Notes: generated by a model from the letters alone, not told the origin. Shown: positions 30,450 through 39,639, counted from the stretch's first letter. The stretch: DNA of 64,000 nucleotides from JBBRHQ01 sp963725315 (GCA_963725315.1 CAVRYA010000010.1:333520-397519), one strand, 5' to 3'. Made by a program: numbers and translations.

Positions 30450-31666
30450 ATGGTCTCGATCGACACCAGCTCGTTCTTCATCATCGTCACGGTGGCGGCG
30501 ATCGCGGCGCTGATCGTCGCGGCGGTGCCAGGCCGTCTCGTGCCCCCGGTCGTCGTCCTCGAGCTGCTGCTGGGAATCCTCATCGGGCCCGACCTGCTCG
30601 ACCTCGCGAGCGCCGACGATTTCATCAAGTTCTTCTCGAACCTCGGGCTCGGGATGCTGTTCTTCTTCGCCGGGTACGAGATCGACTTCGAGCGGATCGA
30701 GGGGACGCCGCTGCGGCTCGGGGCGATCGGCTGGGCGCTATCGGTGGGGCTCGCCTACGCGATCGGCGGGCTGCTCGCCGCCGCCGGGGTGGTGATCTCC
30801 TTCCTCTACACGGGCTCGGCGATGGCGACCACGGCGATCGGGACCCTGATCCCGATCCTGCGCGACAACGGCGAGCTGAAGACCCGCTTCGGCACCGACC
30901 TGCTGGCCGCCGGGGCGATGGGCGAGTTCGGCCCGATCCTGCTGATCACCCTGGTGCTCTCGGCGGGCCAGCCGGCGAAGGAGGCGCTGATCCTGATCGC
31001 CTTCGTCGCCCTGGCGATCGCGATCGCTCTGATCTCGGTCCGCCTGGTGACCCCCGGATGGAGGATGCTGGAGAGCACCCTGGAGTCGAGCAGCCAGCTC
31101 GCGGTGCGGATCGCGGTCGTCCTCGTCTTCGGCCTGGTTGCGATCGCCAGCGAGCCTCGGCCTCGACATCCTGCTCGGCGGGTTCGTCGCCGGCCTGATC
31201 ACGCGGGTCGCGCTCAAGGGCCACGAGGTCGAGGTCTTCGAGTCGAAGCTCACCGCGGTCGGCTTCGGGTTCCTGATCCCCTTCTTCTTCGTGACCAGCG
31301 GGATCACCTTCGACCTCGACGCGCTGCTCGACAACAGCTCGGCGCTGCTGAAGCTGCCCGCTCTTCATCGCTCTCTTCCTCGTGATCCGGGGAGCGCCTG
31401 CCCTGCTGCTCTACCGCAACCGGCTGGATCGCCGCGACCGAGTCGCGCTCGGCTTCTTCTCGGCCACCGAGCTGCCGCTGGTGGTCGCGATCACCACGAT
31501 CGCGGTCGAGCAGGGCCACATGCGTTCGACCACCTCGGCGGCCCTGGTGGGGGCGGCGATCATCTCCACCCTCGTCTATCCGCAGGTAGGCCTGGCGCTG
31601 CGCCGGGGCCGGGAGGGAGCCGGCGAGCCGCCGGAGCCCGAAGTCACCGTCGCCGCCGCGGGTTGA
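30450..31666 (+). CDS. Cation:proton antiporter, CPA2/Kef type membrane domain
   Basis: Integral membrane protein exchanging K+ or Na+ for H+. About 400 residues with some 11-12 hydrophobic segments. It opens FIIVTVAAIAALIVAAVPGR, then VVVLELLLGILIGPDLLDLA (Kef-like second helix), GLGMLFFFAGYEIDFERIEG, FGFLIPFFFVTSGITFDLDAL and GFFSATELPLVVAITTIAVE. No TrkA-N or TrkA-C domain follows, so the regulatory part is absent or separate. Two extra bases break the frame: near 31155 (GAGCCTCGGC for GAGCTCGGC) and near 31360 (CCCGCTCTTC for CCCCTCTTC). GXXX start ATG at 30450. Confidence 0.88.
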
Positions 31667-31694
31667 GCGTAGGTTGCTCTCACCCGAACGCTGG

Positions 31695-32978
31695 TCAGCC
31701 GGCGAGGTCGCCCTGGCCCGAGGAGGCGTCGTCGGCGCCGGCCGCACCCTCGTCGCTGACCACGCCGGACAGCGACAGCGAGCCGTCCTCGGCGATCGTC
31801 GCCGTCGCGTCGACAGACTCGCCGAGGCTCAGCCTGGCGAGGTCGATGCCCCTCGCCGCGGTGAAGGTCAGGTCGCGGCCGCCCTCCCGGATGTCGTCGG
31901 CTGAGAGGACCAGCCCCCCCGTCTCCGGACAGGCGGCGACGATTCCCTCGAGGTCGCTGTAGTCGAAGCGGTCCTTGACCTCCAGCGAGCGCTGCCAGAG
32001 GTGGGCGAGGGGCTCGACCTGCGGGGGTGGGAGCGGGTCGGCATCCGGCGTGCAGGGCTGCGATTCGCCTGCCGAGCCCCGGCGCGAGGCCCGGGTCTGC
32101 GGATCGGCCTTCTCGATCTTCACGTCCACCTCGACATAGCTGCCCGGTTGCGGAGGAGCGGGCACCTCGGAGGGGCCGGGGTCCGGGTGAACCCCGACCA
32201 GGACCGAGACCCCCCGCTTGGAGACCGCATAGGAGCCCGTGGCGGGATCGCGGAAGGTGACGATCCCGGTGAGCTTCGCGCTCGAGGCGCTGCCGCTCCG
32301 GACGCGCCGCCCGTCCTCAGCGTAGGTGCCGTTGAACAGATCGCGCACCGGCACCTCGACCCTCGCTCCGGGGTCGGGAAGCTTGGACGCGTGGACTGCG
32401 CTGAGGCCGCCACCCGGGGACGCGACCGTGTAGCTGTCCGCCGCGGGGTTGACATGGACGACCACCCCCTCGAGCTTCGGCTTCTGCGGCGGAGGGTTGT
32501 GATCAGGCGAGGTCGGTCTGTGGTGCTGGCCCGGGCGAACCGGAGCGTGTGGCGCTTGTGGGGTCGAGGGAGCCGTCGGCACGGGACTCGGCACCGGCGC
32601 GAGCGGAAGCGCAGCCGGGGGAGCCGCCGGTGGCGCGGCGGGGCCGACCGGGATCGCCGAGTTCCCGACGGGGCTTCCCAGCGCCGCCAGGGGGGCGCCT
32701 GAACCGCTTCCCTCGCCCTCGCCCGAGTTATCGCCCCCGGAGCCCTCACTCCCGAAGAGACCAGCGGGCAGGCGGATGATCTGGCCGGCTCCGCTGGCCA
32801 GCCCCCCCGAGGCTCCGGGGCCGATCGCCACTCCAACGAACAAGCCGAGGCCGAGCGCACATGCGCTCAGCGGGCCCGCCCAGCGGCGGTCGGTGACGAC
32901 GCGCGGGGCCCAGGCAAGCCAGGCGGGAACGGTGGCGGTCTCCGGCTGCTTTCCGCCGGCCGGCGGTTCAGCCGCCAA
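31695..32978 (-). CDS. Membrane-anchored, proline-rich protein with small beta-barrel-like repeats (last gene of the pst operon)
   Basis: 427 residues. A hydrophobic segment (WAGPLSACALGLGLFVGVAI, about residues 33-52) is followed by a Gly/Ser/Pro-rich stretch of some 100 residues, probably spanning the cell wall. Then come three similar modules, each opening with a strand: LEGVVVHVNPAADSYTVAS, LTGIVTFRDPATGSYAVSK and LEGIVAACPETGGLVLSAD. These look like DUF5666/OB-type repeats. The start overlaps the upstream gene by 11 bp, so it belongs to the same transcript as pstSCAB. Function unknown; an envelope role is inferred from topology. Convergent with the antiporter. Confidence 0.75.
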   Translation of the reverse strand: MAAEPPAGGKQPETATVPAWLAWAPRVVTDRRWAGPLSACALGLGLFVGVAIGPGASGGLASGAGQIIRLPAGLFGSEGSGGDNSGEGEGSGSGAPLAALGSPVGNSAIPVGPAAPPAAPPAALPLAPVPSPVPTAPSTPQAPHAPVRPGQHHRPTSPDHNPPPQKPKLEGVVVHVNPAADSYTVASPGGGLSAVHASKLPDPGARVEVPVRDLFNGTYAEDGRRVRSGSASSAKLTGIVTFRDPATGSYAVSKRGVSVLVGVHPDPGPSEVPAPPQPGSYVEVDVKIEKADPQTRASRRGSAGESQPCTPDADPLPPPQVEPLAHLWQRSLEVKDRFDYSDLEGIVAACPETGGLVLSADDIREGGRDLTFTAARGIDLARLSLGESVDATATIAEDGSLSLSGVVSDEGAAGADDASSGQGDLAG

Positions 32979-33513
32979 CCTGGCCCTCGAGCGGATGCAC
33001 CGGGGGGAGCGGAGCCGGCGGGGCGGGTTCCAGCGGGGGCGGAGGCGCAGCGGAAGCCGGCGGAGCAGGCGCAGGCTCCGCCGAATAGCCGGGGGAAGGG
33101 GTCACCGTCTCCATTAGGTCCATGCCGCACTGCCAACAGAAGGCGGCACCACGGGCGTAGAGGGCTCCGCAGGACGGGCAGGATCCAGCGGCACCCGCCT
33201 GCTCCAGCTTCAGCAGCCGCTCCGCCTCCGAGAGCTCGGCATCGACCTGCTGCAGCTTCGCTGCCTGCAGGGTGAGGACGTCGAGGCGGAAGTGGTCACG
33301 GCTGGCCATCTCGTAGGCCAGCCCGCCGAGGTCCCACTGGAGCTCGGCGAACTCTCTGGCCAGCGCTTCGCGACGCTGGTGGAGCTCGGACGGCGGGACC
33401 GCTGGATCCTGCCGGCCCGGCGGAGGAACTTGGAGCGGTGGCGACCCGGCGACAGGGCTTCTCGCCGTCCGCCGGCCGCGCAGCCGGTCTGCCGTTCTCC
33501 CCCAGCTGCTCAT
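32968..33513 (-). CDS. Zinc-ribbon protein with coiled coil
   Basis: 181 residues. An N-terminal Pro/Arg-rich part is followed by a helical coiled coil (LHQRREALAREFAELQWDLG to AELSEAERLLKLEQAG, about 62-125), then a double-Cys zinc ribbon CPSCGALYARGAAFCWQCGM, and a Pro/Ala-rich tail. No membrane segment. It lies between the SPOR-type and proline-rich genes, overlapping both. I do not recognise a named family beyond the zinc ribbon; coupling between a cytoplasmic ribbon protein and envelope proteins is unexplained. Confidence 0.75.
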   Translation of the reverse strand: MSSWGRTADRLRGRRTARSPVAGSPPLQVPPPGRQDPAVPPSELHQRREALAREFAELQWDLGGLAYEMASRDHFRLDVLTLQAAKLQQVDAELSEAERLLKLEQAGAAGSCPSCGALYARGAAFCWQCGMDLMETVTPSPGYSAEPAPAPPASAAPPPPLEPAPPAPLPPVHPLEGQVGG

Positions 33514-34487
33514 CCGCCGCCGATCGTGATCGTCCCGCTGCCGCCACCTGTCTGCTTGCCCGGGTTGAGCGGCGGGGGCTTTCCCTGGGTGGCGATCTGA
33601 TCGGGGAGCTTCTTGATCGCGTCCTCGTAGGCCTGGCCTGACTTGCTGTTGAGGTCATTGAGCGCCTTGTCGGTGGCCGTCACCGGCCCCTTGGCGTTGC
33701 GGGCTGCCTGGCTGGTCAGGTCGGTGGCCGAGTTGGTCGTCGGCCCGGTGGCGGCGGCCGGTGTCGCGCTTCCCCCTGCCGACTTGGAGACTCTGACGAC
33801 CGTGGCGCCGGGGAAGCTCTTCTTCAGCTTCGCGAGCGCCCCCTCCGCCTTGGTCTTCGAGTCGTACACCCCGGAGTAGATCACGTACTTGCCGCCGGGA
33901 AGGCTGGCGTACTGGTCGGAATCGAGGGCTCCGACCTCGGGAGCGCCCTTCGCCCCGGCCTGCTTCTTCTGCGCCTCGACGTCCGCCCCGCTTGTGCCGC
34001 TCTTGGGCAGTGTCCCCAGCTCAACCGTGTATCCCGACTTGCCCGATGGCCAGTCGCTGCTGAAGGTCCCTGTGTCGGCAACCTCCTGCGAGGTGCCGCC
34101 GCCAGCCTTGGTCGCGGTGTCCGCCGTCGAGCCGCCGCCCACCTGAACCACCGGCGCGGGAGACGAGCCTTCCCCGGAGTTGCCCTTGCCGATCAACACG
34201 CCGAGCAGCAGCATCAGGCCGAGGACCGCGATCCCGAGCACGGCCGCCAGTGGCGATTCGGCCAGCCCCGTCCGCTTCGGCGCCGATGCCTCCAGCGGGC
34301 TCGCGCTCCCGTTCTCCGCGGGCCGGCCGTCGCCCAGGAGCGATCGGTAGTCGACCCGCTGATCGCCCCGGCGCCCGCCGCAGTTGAGGCAGTAGCGCTG
34401 GTCATCGGATAGTGGTGCGCCGCAGGAGCGGCAGGGCTCGCCGTGCTCCCCCAGGAGTTCTCGCGACAGGGTCTCAGTGCTGGCCAT
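33510..34487 (-). CDS. Membrane protein with N-terminal zinc ribbon and SPOR-like domain
   Basis: 325 residues. N-terminal zinc ribbon CRSCGAPLSDDQRYCLNCGG (residues about 19-38), a cytoplasmic linker, one transmembrane helix (LAAVLGIAVLGLMLLLGVLIG, about 79-99), then an extracellular part. That contains a SPOR-like unit: YTVELGTLPKSGTSGADVEA, YVIYSGVYDSKTKAEGALAKL and a closing FPGATVVRVSKS. SPOR domains bind denuded peptidoglycan glycan strands in cell division proteins. So a cell-wall-sensing or binding role is plausible. It is in the pst transcript between the lipoprotein and the zinc-ribbon gene. Confidence 0.8.
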   Translation of the reverse strand: MASTETLSRELLGEHGEPCRSCGAPLSDDQRYCLNCGGRRGDQRVDYRSLLGDGRPAENGSASPLEASAPKRTGLAESPLAAVLGIAVLGLMLLLGVLIGKGNSGEGSSPAPVVQVGGGSTADTATKAGGGTSQEVADTGTFSSDWPSGKSGYTVELGTLPKSGTSGADVEAQKKQAGAKGAPEVGALDSDQYASLPGGKYVIYSGVYDSKTKAEGALAKLKKSFPGATVVRVSKSAGGSATPAAATGPTTNSATDLTSQAARNAKGPVTATDKALNDLNSKSGQAYEDAIKKLPDQIATQGKPPPLNPGKQTGGGSGTITIGGG

Positions 34488-34496
34488 GGCTCCTCC

Positions 34497-35249
34497 TCAA
34501 TTGGATTTCTCGATCGCCGGGAACGAGGTCACGTCGACCGTCGCCCCCTCGGGGTCGCCGATGAAGAAGATCGTGTAGTGCAGGGGCTTGGTGTCCGGCT
34601 TCAGATGATCGATCGCGCCGCGACCGGCAGCCACGACCGTGCCGCCCTTGCGGGCCACCGCGTAGAGCAGCAGCCTGCCCTGGTCGGCTCCGGTCTTGTT
34701 GACCACCGCTCCACGAACCTCGAGGCCCGACACCGGGTCCTTCTCGAGCTTTGGCGGACCGATCGCTATCTCGGGCAGATCGCCGCTCAGGGTCGACCCG
34801 CTCTGCCCGACCTCCGCCTTCACCGACTTCGGCTTGCCGGTCGCGAGCACCTGGTCGTTGACCCAGTAGGCGGTCTCGTGCGGCCTCAGGATCGGCATCG
34901 AGGTCAGCGCCGGCTCCAGTCCCGGAGTCGTGTTGGTGTAGACGGTGCGGCCCTTGGCGTCGAGGACCTTTACCTCGACCGGGACGCCGGTCAGCGTCTG
35001 CTCGGAGTCGTTCTTGAGGCCGAGCACGACGGCGCTTCCGTTGACGTCGGAGAGGAGTGTGCTCGAGACGACGTTCACGTCTTCGCTCTGCTTGGTGACT
35101 TTCAGCCCGGCCTCCTGCTCGAGCACGGTCGAGCCCTTCTTGGCGAGCTCGGCGCTGTGATCCTGGGTCGACTGGCAAGCGGCGAGGAAGAGCGAGGCGA
35201 GCGCCGCCGAGGCGGCAAGCGCGAAAGGGCGCATCGAAACGAGCCTCAT
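34497..35249 (-). CDS. Putative lipoprotein, FxLYD-like beta-sandwich
   Basis: 250 residues. A signal peptide with lipobox LFLAAC at about residues 20-25 predicts lipid attachment outside the membrane. The mature part has two beta-sandwich-like segments: VNVVSSTLLSDVNGSAVVLGLKN with EQTLTGVPVEVKVLDAKGR, and SGLEVRGAVVNKTGADQGRLLLYAVARKGG, which look like FxLYD/late-competence type extracellular domains. The ATG overlaps the pstB stop as ATGA. Its place directly after pstB suggests a partner in phosphate uptake or envelope response. Confidence 0.8.
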   Translation of the reverse strand: MRLVSMRPFALAASAALASLFLAACQSTQDHSAELAKKGSTVLEQEAGLKVTKQSEDVNVVSSTLLSDVNGSAVVLGLKNDSEQTLTGVPVEVKVLDAKGRTVYTNTTPGLEPALTSMPILRPHETAYWVNDQVLATGKPKSVKAEVGQSGSTLSGDLPEIAIGPPKLEKDPVSGLEVRGAVVNKTGADQGRLLLYAVARKGGTVVAAGRGAIDHLKPDTKPLHYTIFFIGDPEGATVDVTSFPAIEKSN

Positions 35250-36191
35250 CCGAAGCCTCCGCTGACGTACTCGCGGGTACGGTCGGCGCGGGGCGTGCCG
35301 AAGACCTGCTCCGCCTCCCCGTACTCGACCAGGTCTCCGAGATACATGAACGCCACCCGGTCGGCGACCCGTTGCGCCTGCTGCAGGTTGTGGGTGACGA
35401 TCACGATCGCGATCTCAGAGCGGAGCTTCACGATCGTCTCCTCGATCACCTCGGTGGAAATCGGGTCGAGCGCGGAGCAGGGCTCATCGAGCAGCAGCAC
35501 CTCCGGGCGGATCGCCAGGGAGCGGGCGATGCAGAGGCGCTGCTGCTGGCCGCCGGAGAGGGCCAGTGCCGGATGATCGAGGTTGTCCTTGACCTCGTCG
35601 AGAAGCCCGGCGCGCTGCAGGGCATCGAGGACGGCTGGCTCCAGCTCCCGCTCGGCGGGGACGCTTGGAGCCGCGCTCACGCAGCCCATAGGCGATGTTG
35701 TCGAAGATGCTCATCGGGAAGGGATTGGGCTGCTGGAAGAGCATCCCCACCCGGCGGCGCAGGTGGGTTTCGTCGAAGCCGTCGACGTCGTAGCCGTCCA
35801 GCAGGATGCGGCCGCTTCGCAGCGCGGTCGGCGTCAGGTCGATCAGGCGGTTTAGCGAGCGAAGCAGGGTGGTCTTGCCGCAGCCCGACGGGCCGATCAG
35901 GGCCAGCACCTCTCCCTGGCGCACCGGCAGCGAGACCTGGTTGACCGCGAGCTTCTGCCCGAAGGCGACGCTGAGCTGCTCGGTGCTCATTCGCTCGACC
36001 ACGTTGGTCGGGGGCTTGTAGACCCTGGGCCTGGCCCCAGCGATCGCGGTCACCGCTCCGTGTCCGTTCTGGCTCCTCGGCTCGAGGGGAGGCGGCGGGG
36101 CGGCAACGTTCGGTGGGTCGCCGACGACGATCCGCCGAACCGGTGGCGGCAGCCGCGGGTCGCGACGACCCTCGTTCTCTACCGGCTCCAC
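35246..36191 (-). CDS. pstB: Phosphate ABC transporter ATP-binding protein with N-terminal extension
   Basis: ATPase of the high-affinity phosphate importer PstSCAB. Walker A is IGPSGCGKTTLLRSLNRL, the Q-loop QQPNPFPMSIFDNIAYGLRE is PstB-specific, the signature is LSGGQQQRLCIARSLA and Walker B VLLLDEPCSALDPIS, with the H-loop in IVIVTHNLQQAQRVADR. One extra A near 35676 (TCCAAGCGTC for TCCAGCGTC) breaks the frame. The core begins at MSTEQLSVAFGQ (about 35991); an in-frame Pro-rich extension of 67 residues (from 36191) overlaps the pstA stop by 13 bp, so either start may be used. Confidence 0.93.
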
Positions 36192-37099
36192 GCGGATTTC
36201 CTCCTTCGGGCGATCAGGTCGATCGTGAAGTTGAGGCCGATCACCATCAGCAGCAGCACGAAGGCGGCCGCGTAGGCCTTCTCCGGTGCGCCGCCCTCCC
36301 CTGCGGGCGAGTTGTTGTAGACGTAGCTGGTCAGGGTGCTGCCGGTGCCCTTCAGCGTTCCGAGGATTGGCGTCCCGCTCTCCCCCTGGAGCGTCTGGGA
36401 TGCGCCGAGCAGGATCACCACGATCGCCGTGTCGCCGATGATCCGGCCCATGCCGAGGGCGACTCCGGTGCCGATCCCCGGCCGCGAGGCCGGCAGCAGC
36501 ACCCGCCGGATGGTCGAGGCCTTGTCCTTGCCGAGGGCGTAGGAGGCTTCGCGCACGTGCTGTGGAATCGCCTGCAGCGCCTCGCGCGTGCCCCCCACCA
36601 CCAGGGGGACCGCGATCAGCGACATGATCGCGCCGGCGGTCAGGAATGACTTTCCGAACACCGCCCCGCCAGCCGCGGTGAAGGAGAGAAACGAAAAGGC
36701 CCCCTTCTGGAACACCACCAGGCCGAAAATCGCCAGCACGATGGTCGGCGTCCCGGCGACGATTTCGACCCCCGACTCAACCGCTCTGGCCAGTCCCGCG
36801 GGCCGCCCGTACTCCGAGAGCCAGACCGCTATCCCAACCCCTACGGGGGCGGCGATCAGGATGCCGATCAGGGTCAGGATCAGGGTGCCGAGGATCGGGT
36901 CTAGGAAGCCGCCGCTCTTCTCCTGGTTGAGGCTGGGGAGCGGGTGGGTGACGAGCTGGCCCAGGTCGAGGAACTGGATGCCGCGAAACAGCATGTAGAG
37001 GCAGATCGCGCCGGCTATGACGCAGAGCGAGATGCCTGAGACCCAGGCCGCGCCCAGCCCAATCCGGTCCCAGGTGCTCCAGGAGGGATCCTCTCTCAT
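36179..37099 (-). CDS. pstA: Phosphate ABC transporter permease PstA
   Basis: Inner-membrane permease subunit, 306 residues, about six membrane helices. PstA-type features are LGTLILTLIGILIAAPVGVGIAVWLSEY, EIVAGTPTIVLAIFGLVVF, and the coupling-helix EAA region EALQAIPQHVREASYALGKDKASTIRRVLLPAS, followed by GMGRIIGDTAIVVILLGAS. It ends with FTIDLIARRRKSAWSR. Its ATG overlaps the pstC stop by four bases. Confidence 0.95.
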   Translation of the reverse strand: MREDPSWSTWDRIGLGAAWVSGISLCVIAGAICLYMLFRGIQFLDLGQLVTHPLPSLNQEKSGGFLDPILGTLILTLIGILIAAPVGVGIAVWLSEYGRPAGLARAVESGVEIVAGTPTIVLAIFGLVVFQKGAFSFLSFTAAGGAVFGKSFLTAGAIMSLIAVPLVVGGTREALQAIPQHVREASYALGKDKASTIRRVLLPASRPGIGTGVALGMGRIIGDTAIVVILLGASQTLQGESGTPILGTLKGTGSTLTSYVYNNSPAGEGGAPEKAYAAAFVLLLMVIGLNFTIDLIARRRKSAWSR

Positions 37100-38082
37100 C
37101 GGCTCTGCAACGTGTAGCGGCGGATCGAGCGGCGGGCGAACCAGCCCGCGAAGGAAAGGAAAGCACTGGAGACGAGCAGAACAGCGGCGAAGGCGTAGAG
37201 GGTCTCGCCGAACGGCTTCACCGTCAAACCCTCGGCGTTGGCGACGATGCTCGCGGCCAGGGGTCGAGCCGGTTCGAGGAAGAAGATGCCGCCGTCCAGC
37301 GGATTCGGGGCGAACCCGATTCCCCCGGTGACCATCGAGAGCATGATCGCCTCGCCCAGCGCCCGCGCGGTTGCGAGCACCGCGGCGGCGACGATCGCCG
37401 GCCGCGCCGCCCGCACGGTGACAGTCCAGAGCGCCCGCCAGCGGTTGACGCCAAGGGCGAGCGCTCCCTCGGTCCAGGCCGCGGGAACCGAGCGCAGCCC
37501 GTCGACCGTGATCGCGATCATGATCGGCGTGATCATCACGGTCAGGACGACGATGCCCACCCCGATGCTCTCCCCGGTCAGCTGGATCACGTACTGGACC
37601 GACTGCTTGGCGTCCTCGCTGATCAGATGCTGGTCGACGAAGGGCACCAGAACGAGCACCCCGATCAACCCGTAGATCACCGACGGAACAGCGGCCAGCA
37701 ACCGCACGACCGGGTCGAGGATCCGCCGGATGCCGGCCGGCGCGAACTCGACGATGAACACGGCCGATAGCACGGCGATGATCATCGCCAGCGCCACCGA
37801 GATGCCGGTGATCAGCAGCGTGGCCCAGATCAGCGGCCAGGCGTGCAGCGTGTAGTGGTAGGCACTGGGGTCGCCGGGCGAGTTGAAGATGTCGGTGAGC
37901 TGCTGGTTGACGTCACCTCCCGGCCCGAACCAGGCGAGGCCGTTGTGGGCGAAGGAGGGCCACGCCTTGGTGAAGACGAAGATCAGCATGAAACCGATCA
38001 GCGCCAGCACCGCACACGACAGCGCGCCGAGGGTGAGCTCGACGCGCCGGTCGGTGCGGTCCGTCTCCACCCCCCCGGGCAA
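37096..38082 (-). CDS. pstC: Phosphate ABC transporter permease PstC
   Basis: Second permease subunit, 328 residues. It has the PstC-type N-terminus with SFAHNGLAWFGPGG, LLITGISVALAMIIAVLSAVFIVEFAP, LLAAVPSVIYGLIGVLVLVPFV, and an EAA region SVPAAWTEGALALGVNRWRALWTVTV with ARALGEAIMLSMVTGG. TTG at 38082 or GTG a few codons later are possible starts; no ATG fits. 33 bp after pstS. Confidence 0.93.
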   Translation of the reverse strand: MPGGVETDRTDRRVELTLGALSCAVLALIGFMLIFVFTKAWPSFAHNGLAWFGPGGDVNQQLTDIFNSPGDPSAYHYTLHAWPLIWATLLITGISVALAMIIAVLSAVFIVEFAPAGIRRILDPVVRLLAAVPSVIYGLIGVLVLVPFVDQHLISEDAKQSVQYVIQLTGESIGVGIVVLTVMITPIMIAITVDGLRSVPAAWTEGALALGVNRWRALWTVTVRAARPAIVAAAVLATARALGEAIMLSMVTGGIGFAPNPLDGGIFFLEPARPLAASIVANAEGLTVKPFGETLYAFAAVLLVSSAFLSFAGWFARRSIRRYTLQSR

Positions 38083-38115
38083 GGGGAGGCGGAGACGAGA
38101 ACTGCTCTGCTGTTG

Positions 38116-38923
38116 CTAGCTCAGCGGAACCCACTGGGTGGCGATAATCCTGCGGGCCGCCTTGCTGTGCCGGATCCAGCCGATCCACTTCTTCACGGCC
38201 GCCGTGGGCCTTGCCCCGGGTGACCATGTAGAAGTTGCGCAGGCCGCCGTATTGACCGGACTTGGCGTTGCGCAGCGTGCAGGGAACCCCCGCGTAGGGG
38301 ATCGCCCAGTTCGTCTTGGCGAAGAACAGGGATACGTACCCGATCCCGCTCTTGTCGTTGTTGACCCGCTGCTGGATCAGGCCGTTGGAACCCTGCTGGG
38401 TCGCGCCCGAGAAGATCTTCGTGGAGCCCATGAAGATCTTCTGGAAGGCGTCCTGGGTTCCAGACGCCGGCGTGCGCACATAGACGTCGATCGTCCCGTT
38501 CCGCGGCGAGCCTGGCACGCCGCTCCAATTTCGAACGTCACCACCGAAGATCGCCTGGACCCCATTCTGGCTGATCTGCGGCACCTTGTTCGCCTTGTTG
38601 GTCGTGATGCAGATCGCGTCCTTGGCGATCTTGTTGAAGACCAACCCGCCGGGGTCCCCCGGCTTGGGATCGCGCGAGGAGTTGCCGATCGAGACCGCAC
38701 CGGCGGCGACGTCGGCGATTCCGACATCCGAGCCCCCTTGCTGCAATTTGAAGGCGACGTGGTGGTGCTTTACGTACTTGCGAGCCAGCAGCGCCGCAAG
38801 CGGCGCCACCGAGGTCGATCCGCTCATCGTGATCGTCGTCTTCGCCGAGGCCGCGGCCGGCACCGCTCCCAAGAGGACCAGCGCTGCGGCGACGCTCACC
38901 AGGCGCAGTTTCACTGTGGACAA
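38116..38923 (-). CDS. pstS: Phosphate-binding protein PstS
   Basis: Extracytoplasmic phosphate receptor. Signal peptide LRLVSVAAALVLLGAVPAAASA, then the PBP domain: TITMSGSTSVAPLAALLARKY, QQGGSDVGIADVAAGAVSIGNSSR (phosphate ligands) and YVRTPASGTQDAFQKIFMG, RVNNDKSGIGYVSLFFAK. No lipobox Cys, unlike many Gram-positive PstS, so it would be secreted or wall-held. The TTG at 38923 has GAAAGGAG eight bases upstream; GTG at 38914 is the alternative. One extra G near 38205 (CACGGCGGCCGTG for CACGGCGCCGTG) shifts the last 30 residues (VKKWIGWIRHSKAARRII when corrected). Length of 268 is short for PstS. Confidence 0.93.
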
Positions 38924-38990
38924 GTCAGGACTCCTTTCAAGCCTCTTCGGCCGTAGTTCCCTTGACGGGCCCGATGCTCGCCGCGCCGCC

Positions 38991-39017
38991 GTGACAGCGT
39001 GTGACCAAGCCGTGATC
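38991..39017 (-). promoter_or_regulatory. Candidate PHO box upstream of pstS
   Basis: On the minus strand TCAC occurs three times at spacings of 11 and 10 bases (plus-strand GTGA at 38991, 39001 and 39012), within GATCACGGCTT, GGTCACACGCT and GTCACGGCGG. Actinobacterial PhoP boxes are direct repeats of 11-nt units built on G-T-TCAC. The array lies 68-94 bases before the pstS start, a fitting place for a phosphate-starvation operator. Confidence 0.45.
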
Positions 39018-39024
39018 GGGATGT

Positions 39025-39065
39025 AAAAAGGATGCGACCGGGGGCGGCAAGCCCCCGGTCGCATC
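39025..39065 (-). terminator. Rho-independent terminator
   Basis: A perfect 15-bp inverted repeat (39031-39045 with 39051-39065, loop GGCAA on the plus strand) is followed on the minus strand by C then TTTTT (39029-39025). It lies five bases past the stop of the secreted protein gene at 39070 and separates it from the pstS promoter region. Confidence 0.92.
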
Positions 39066-39069
39066 TGGC

Positions 39070-39639
39070 TCAGGAGTGGTGCTTGACCTGCCGCGCCTTG
39101 CACGGAGCGGTGAGCGCCACGGGCTCGGACTGCGTGTAGTAGGGCTGGTCCGGGGTGGTCGGCTTCGCCTCCTGCACGGTCACGGTCACCCAGAGCCTCC
39201 AGCGATCCTGGCCCTTGAAGCGGCGCACACAGGGGTTCCGGTCGAGGCCGACCTGCCCGACCACCCGGGAGGGCGGGCTGGCCAGGCCGTGGCAACCGAC
39301 GCCCTGTCCGGGGAAGAATCCTTCGCACTCGAAGGACTCCGCCGTCGGGCTTCCCGCCTGGTATCCGACCGCGTCGGGGGAGAAGTACTCGATGGCGCGA
39401 TTGGAGATCACGCTGAATGCGAGCACGTCCTCGTTGCAGAAGAACCTGTAGTCGTAGGCGAACCCGTCGTATCCGGGCACGTCCTTATTCGCCACCGCCT
39501 TCCCGGCGCACGACACCCTCGCCGCCGAGGCGCCTCCCGGCAGCGCCATCATCGCCAGGCAGCCCGCGGCGATCGCCAGGACCAGGACTCTGCGCCGTGA
39601 ACGGCCGGGACGGCGGCTTCCCACTTTCATCTTCAACAC
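39070..39639 (-). CDS. Secreted protein of unknown function
   Basis: 189 residues. Basic N-terminus (MKVGSRRPGRSRRR) and hydrophobic stretch VLVLAIAAGCLAMMALPGGASA make a Sec signal peptide. The mature part has six or so cysteines (VSCAGKAV, FFCNEDVLAFSV, FECEGFFPGQGVGCHGL, NPCVRRF, APCKAR) that could form disulfides, and an Ig-like strand pattern (WRLWVTVTVQEAK). The start is GTG at 39639, preceded by AAGGAG with 8-base spacing; the longer ATG at 39693 lacks a good site. Family not recognised. Single-gene unit ended by a strong terminator. Confidence 0.78.
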   Translation of the reverse strand: MLKMKVGSRRPGRSRRRVLVLAIAAGCLAMMALPGGASAARVSCAGKAVANKDVPGYDGFAYDYRFFCNEDVLAFSVISNRAIEYFSPDAVGYQAGSPTAESFECEGFFPGQGVGCHGLASPPSRVVGQVGLDRNPCVRRFKGQDRWRLWVTVTVQEAKPTTPDQPYYTQSEPVALTAPCKARQVKHHS

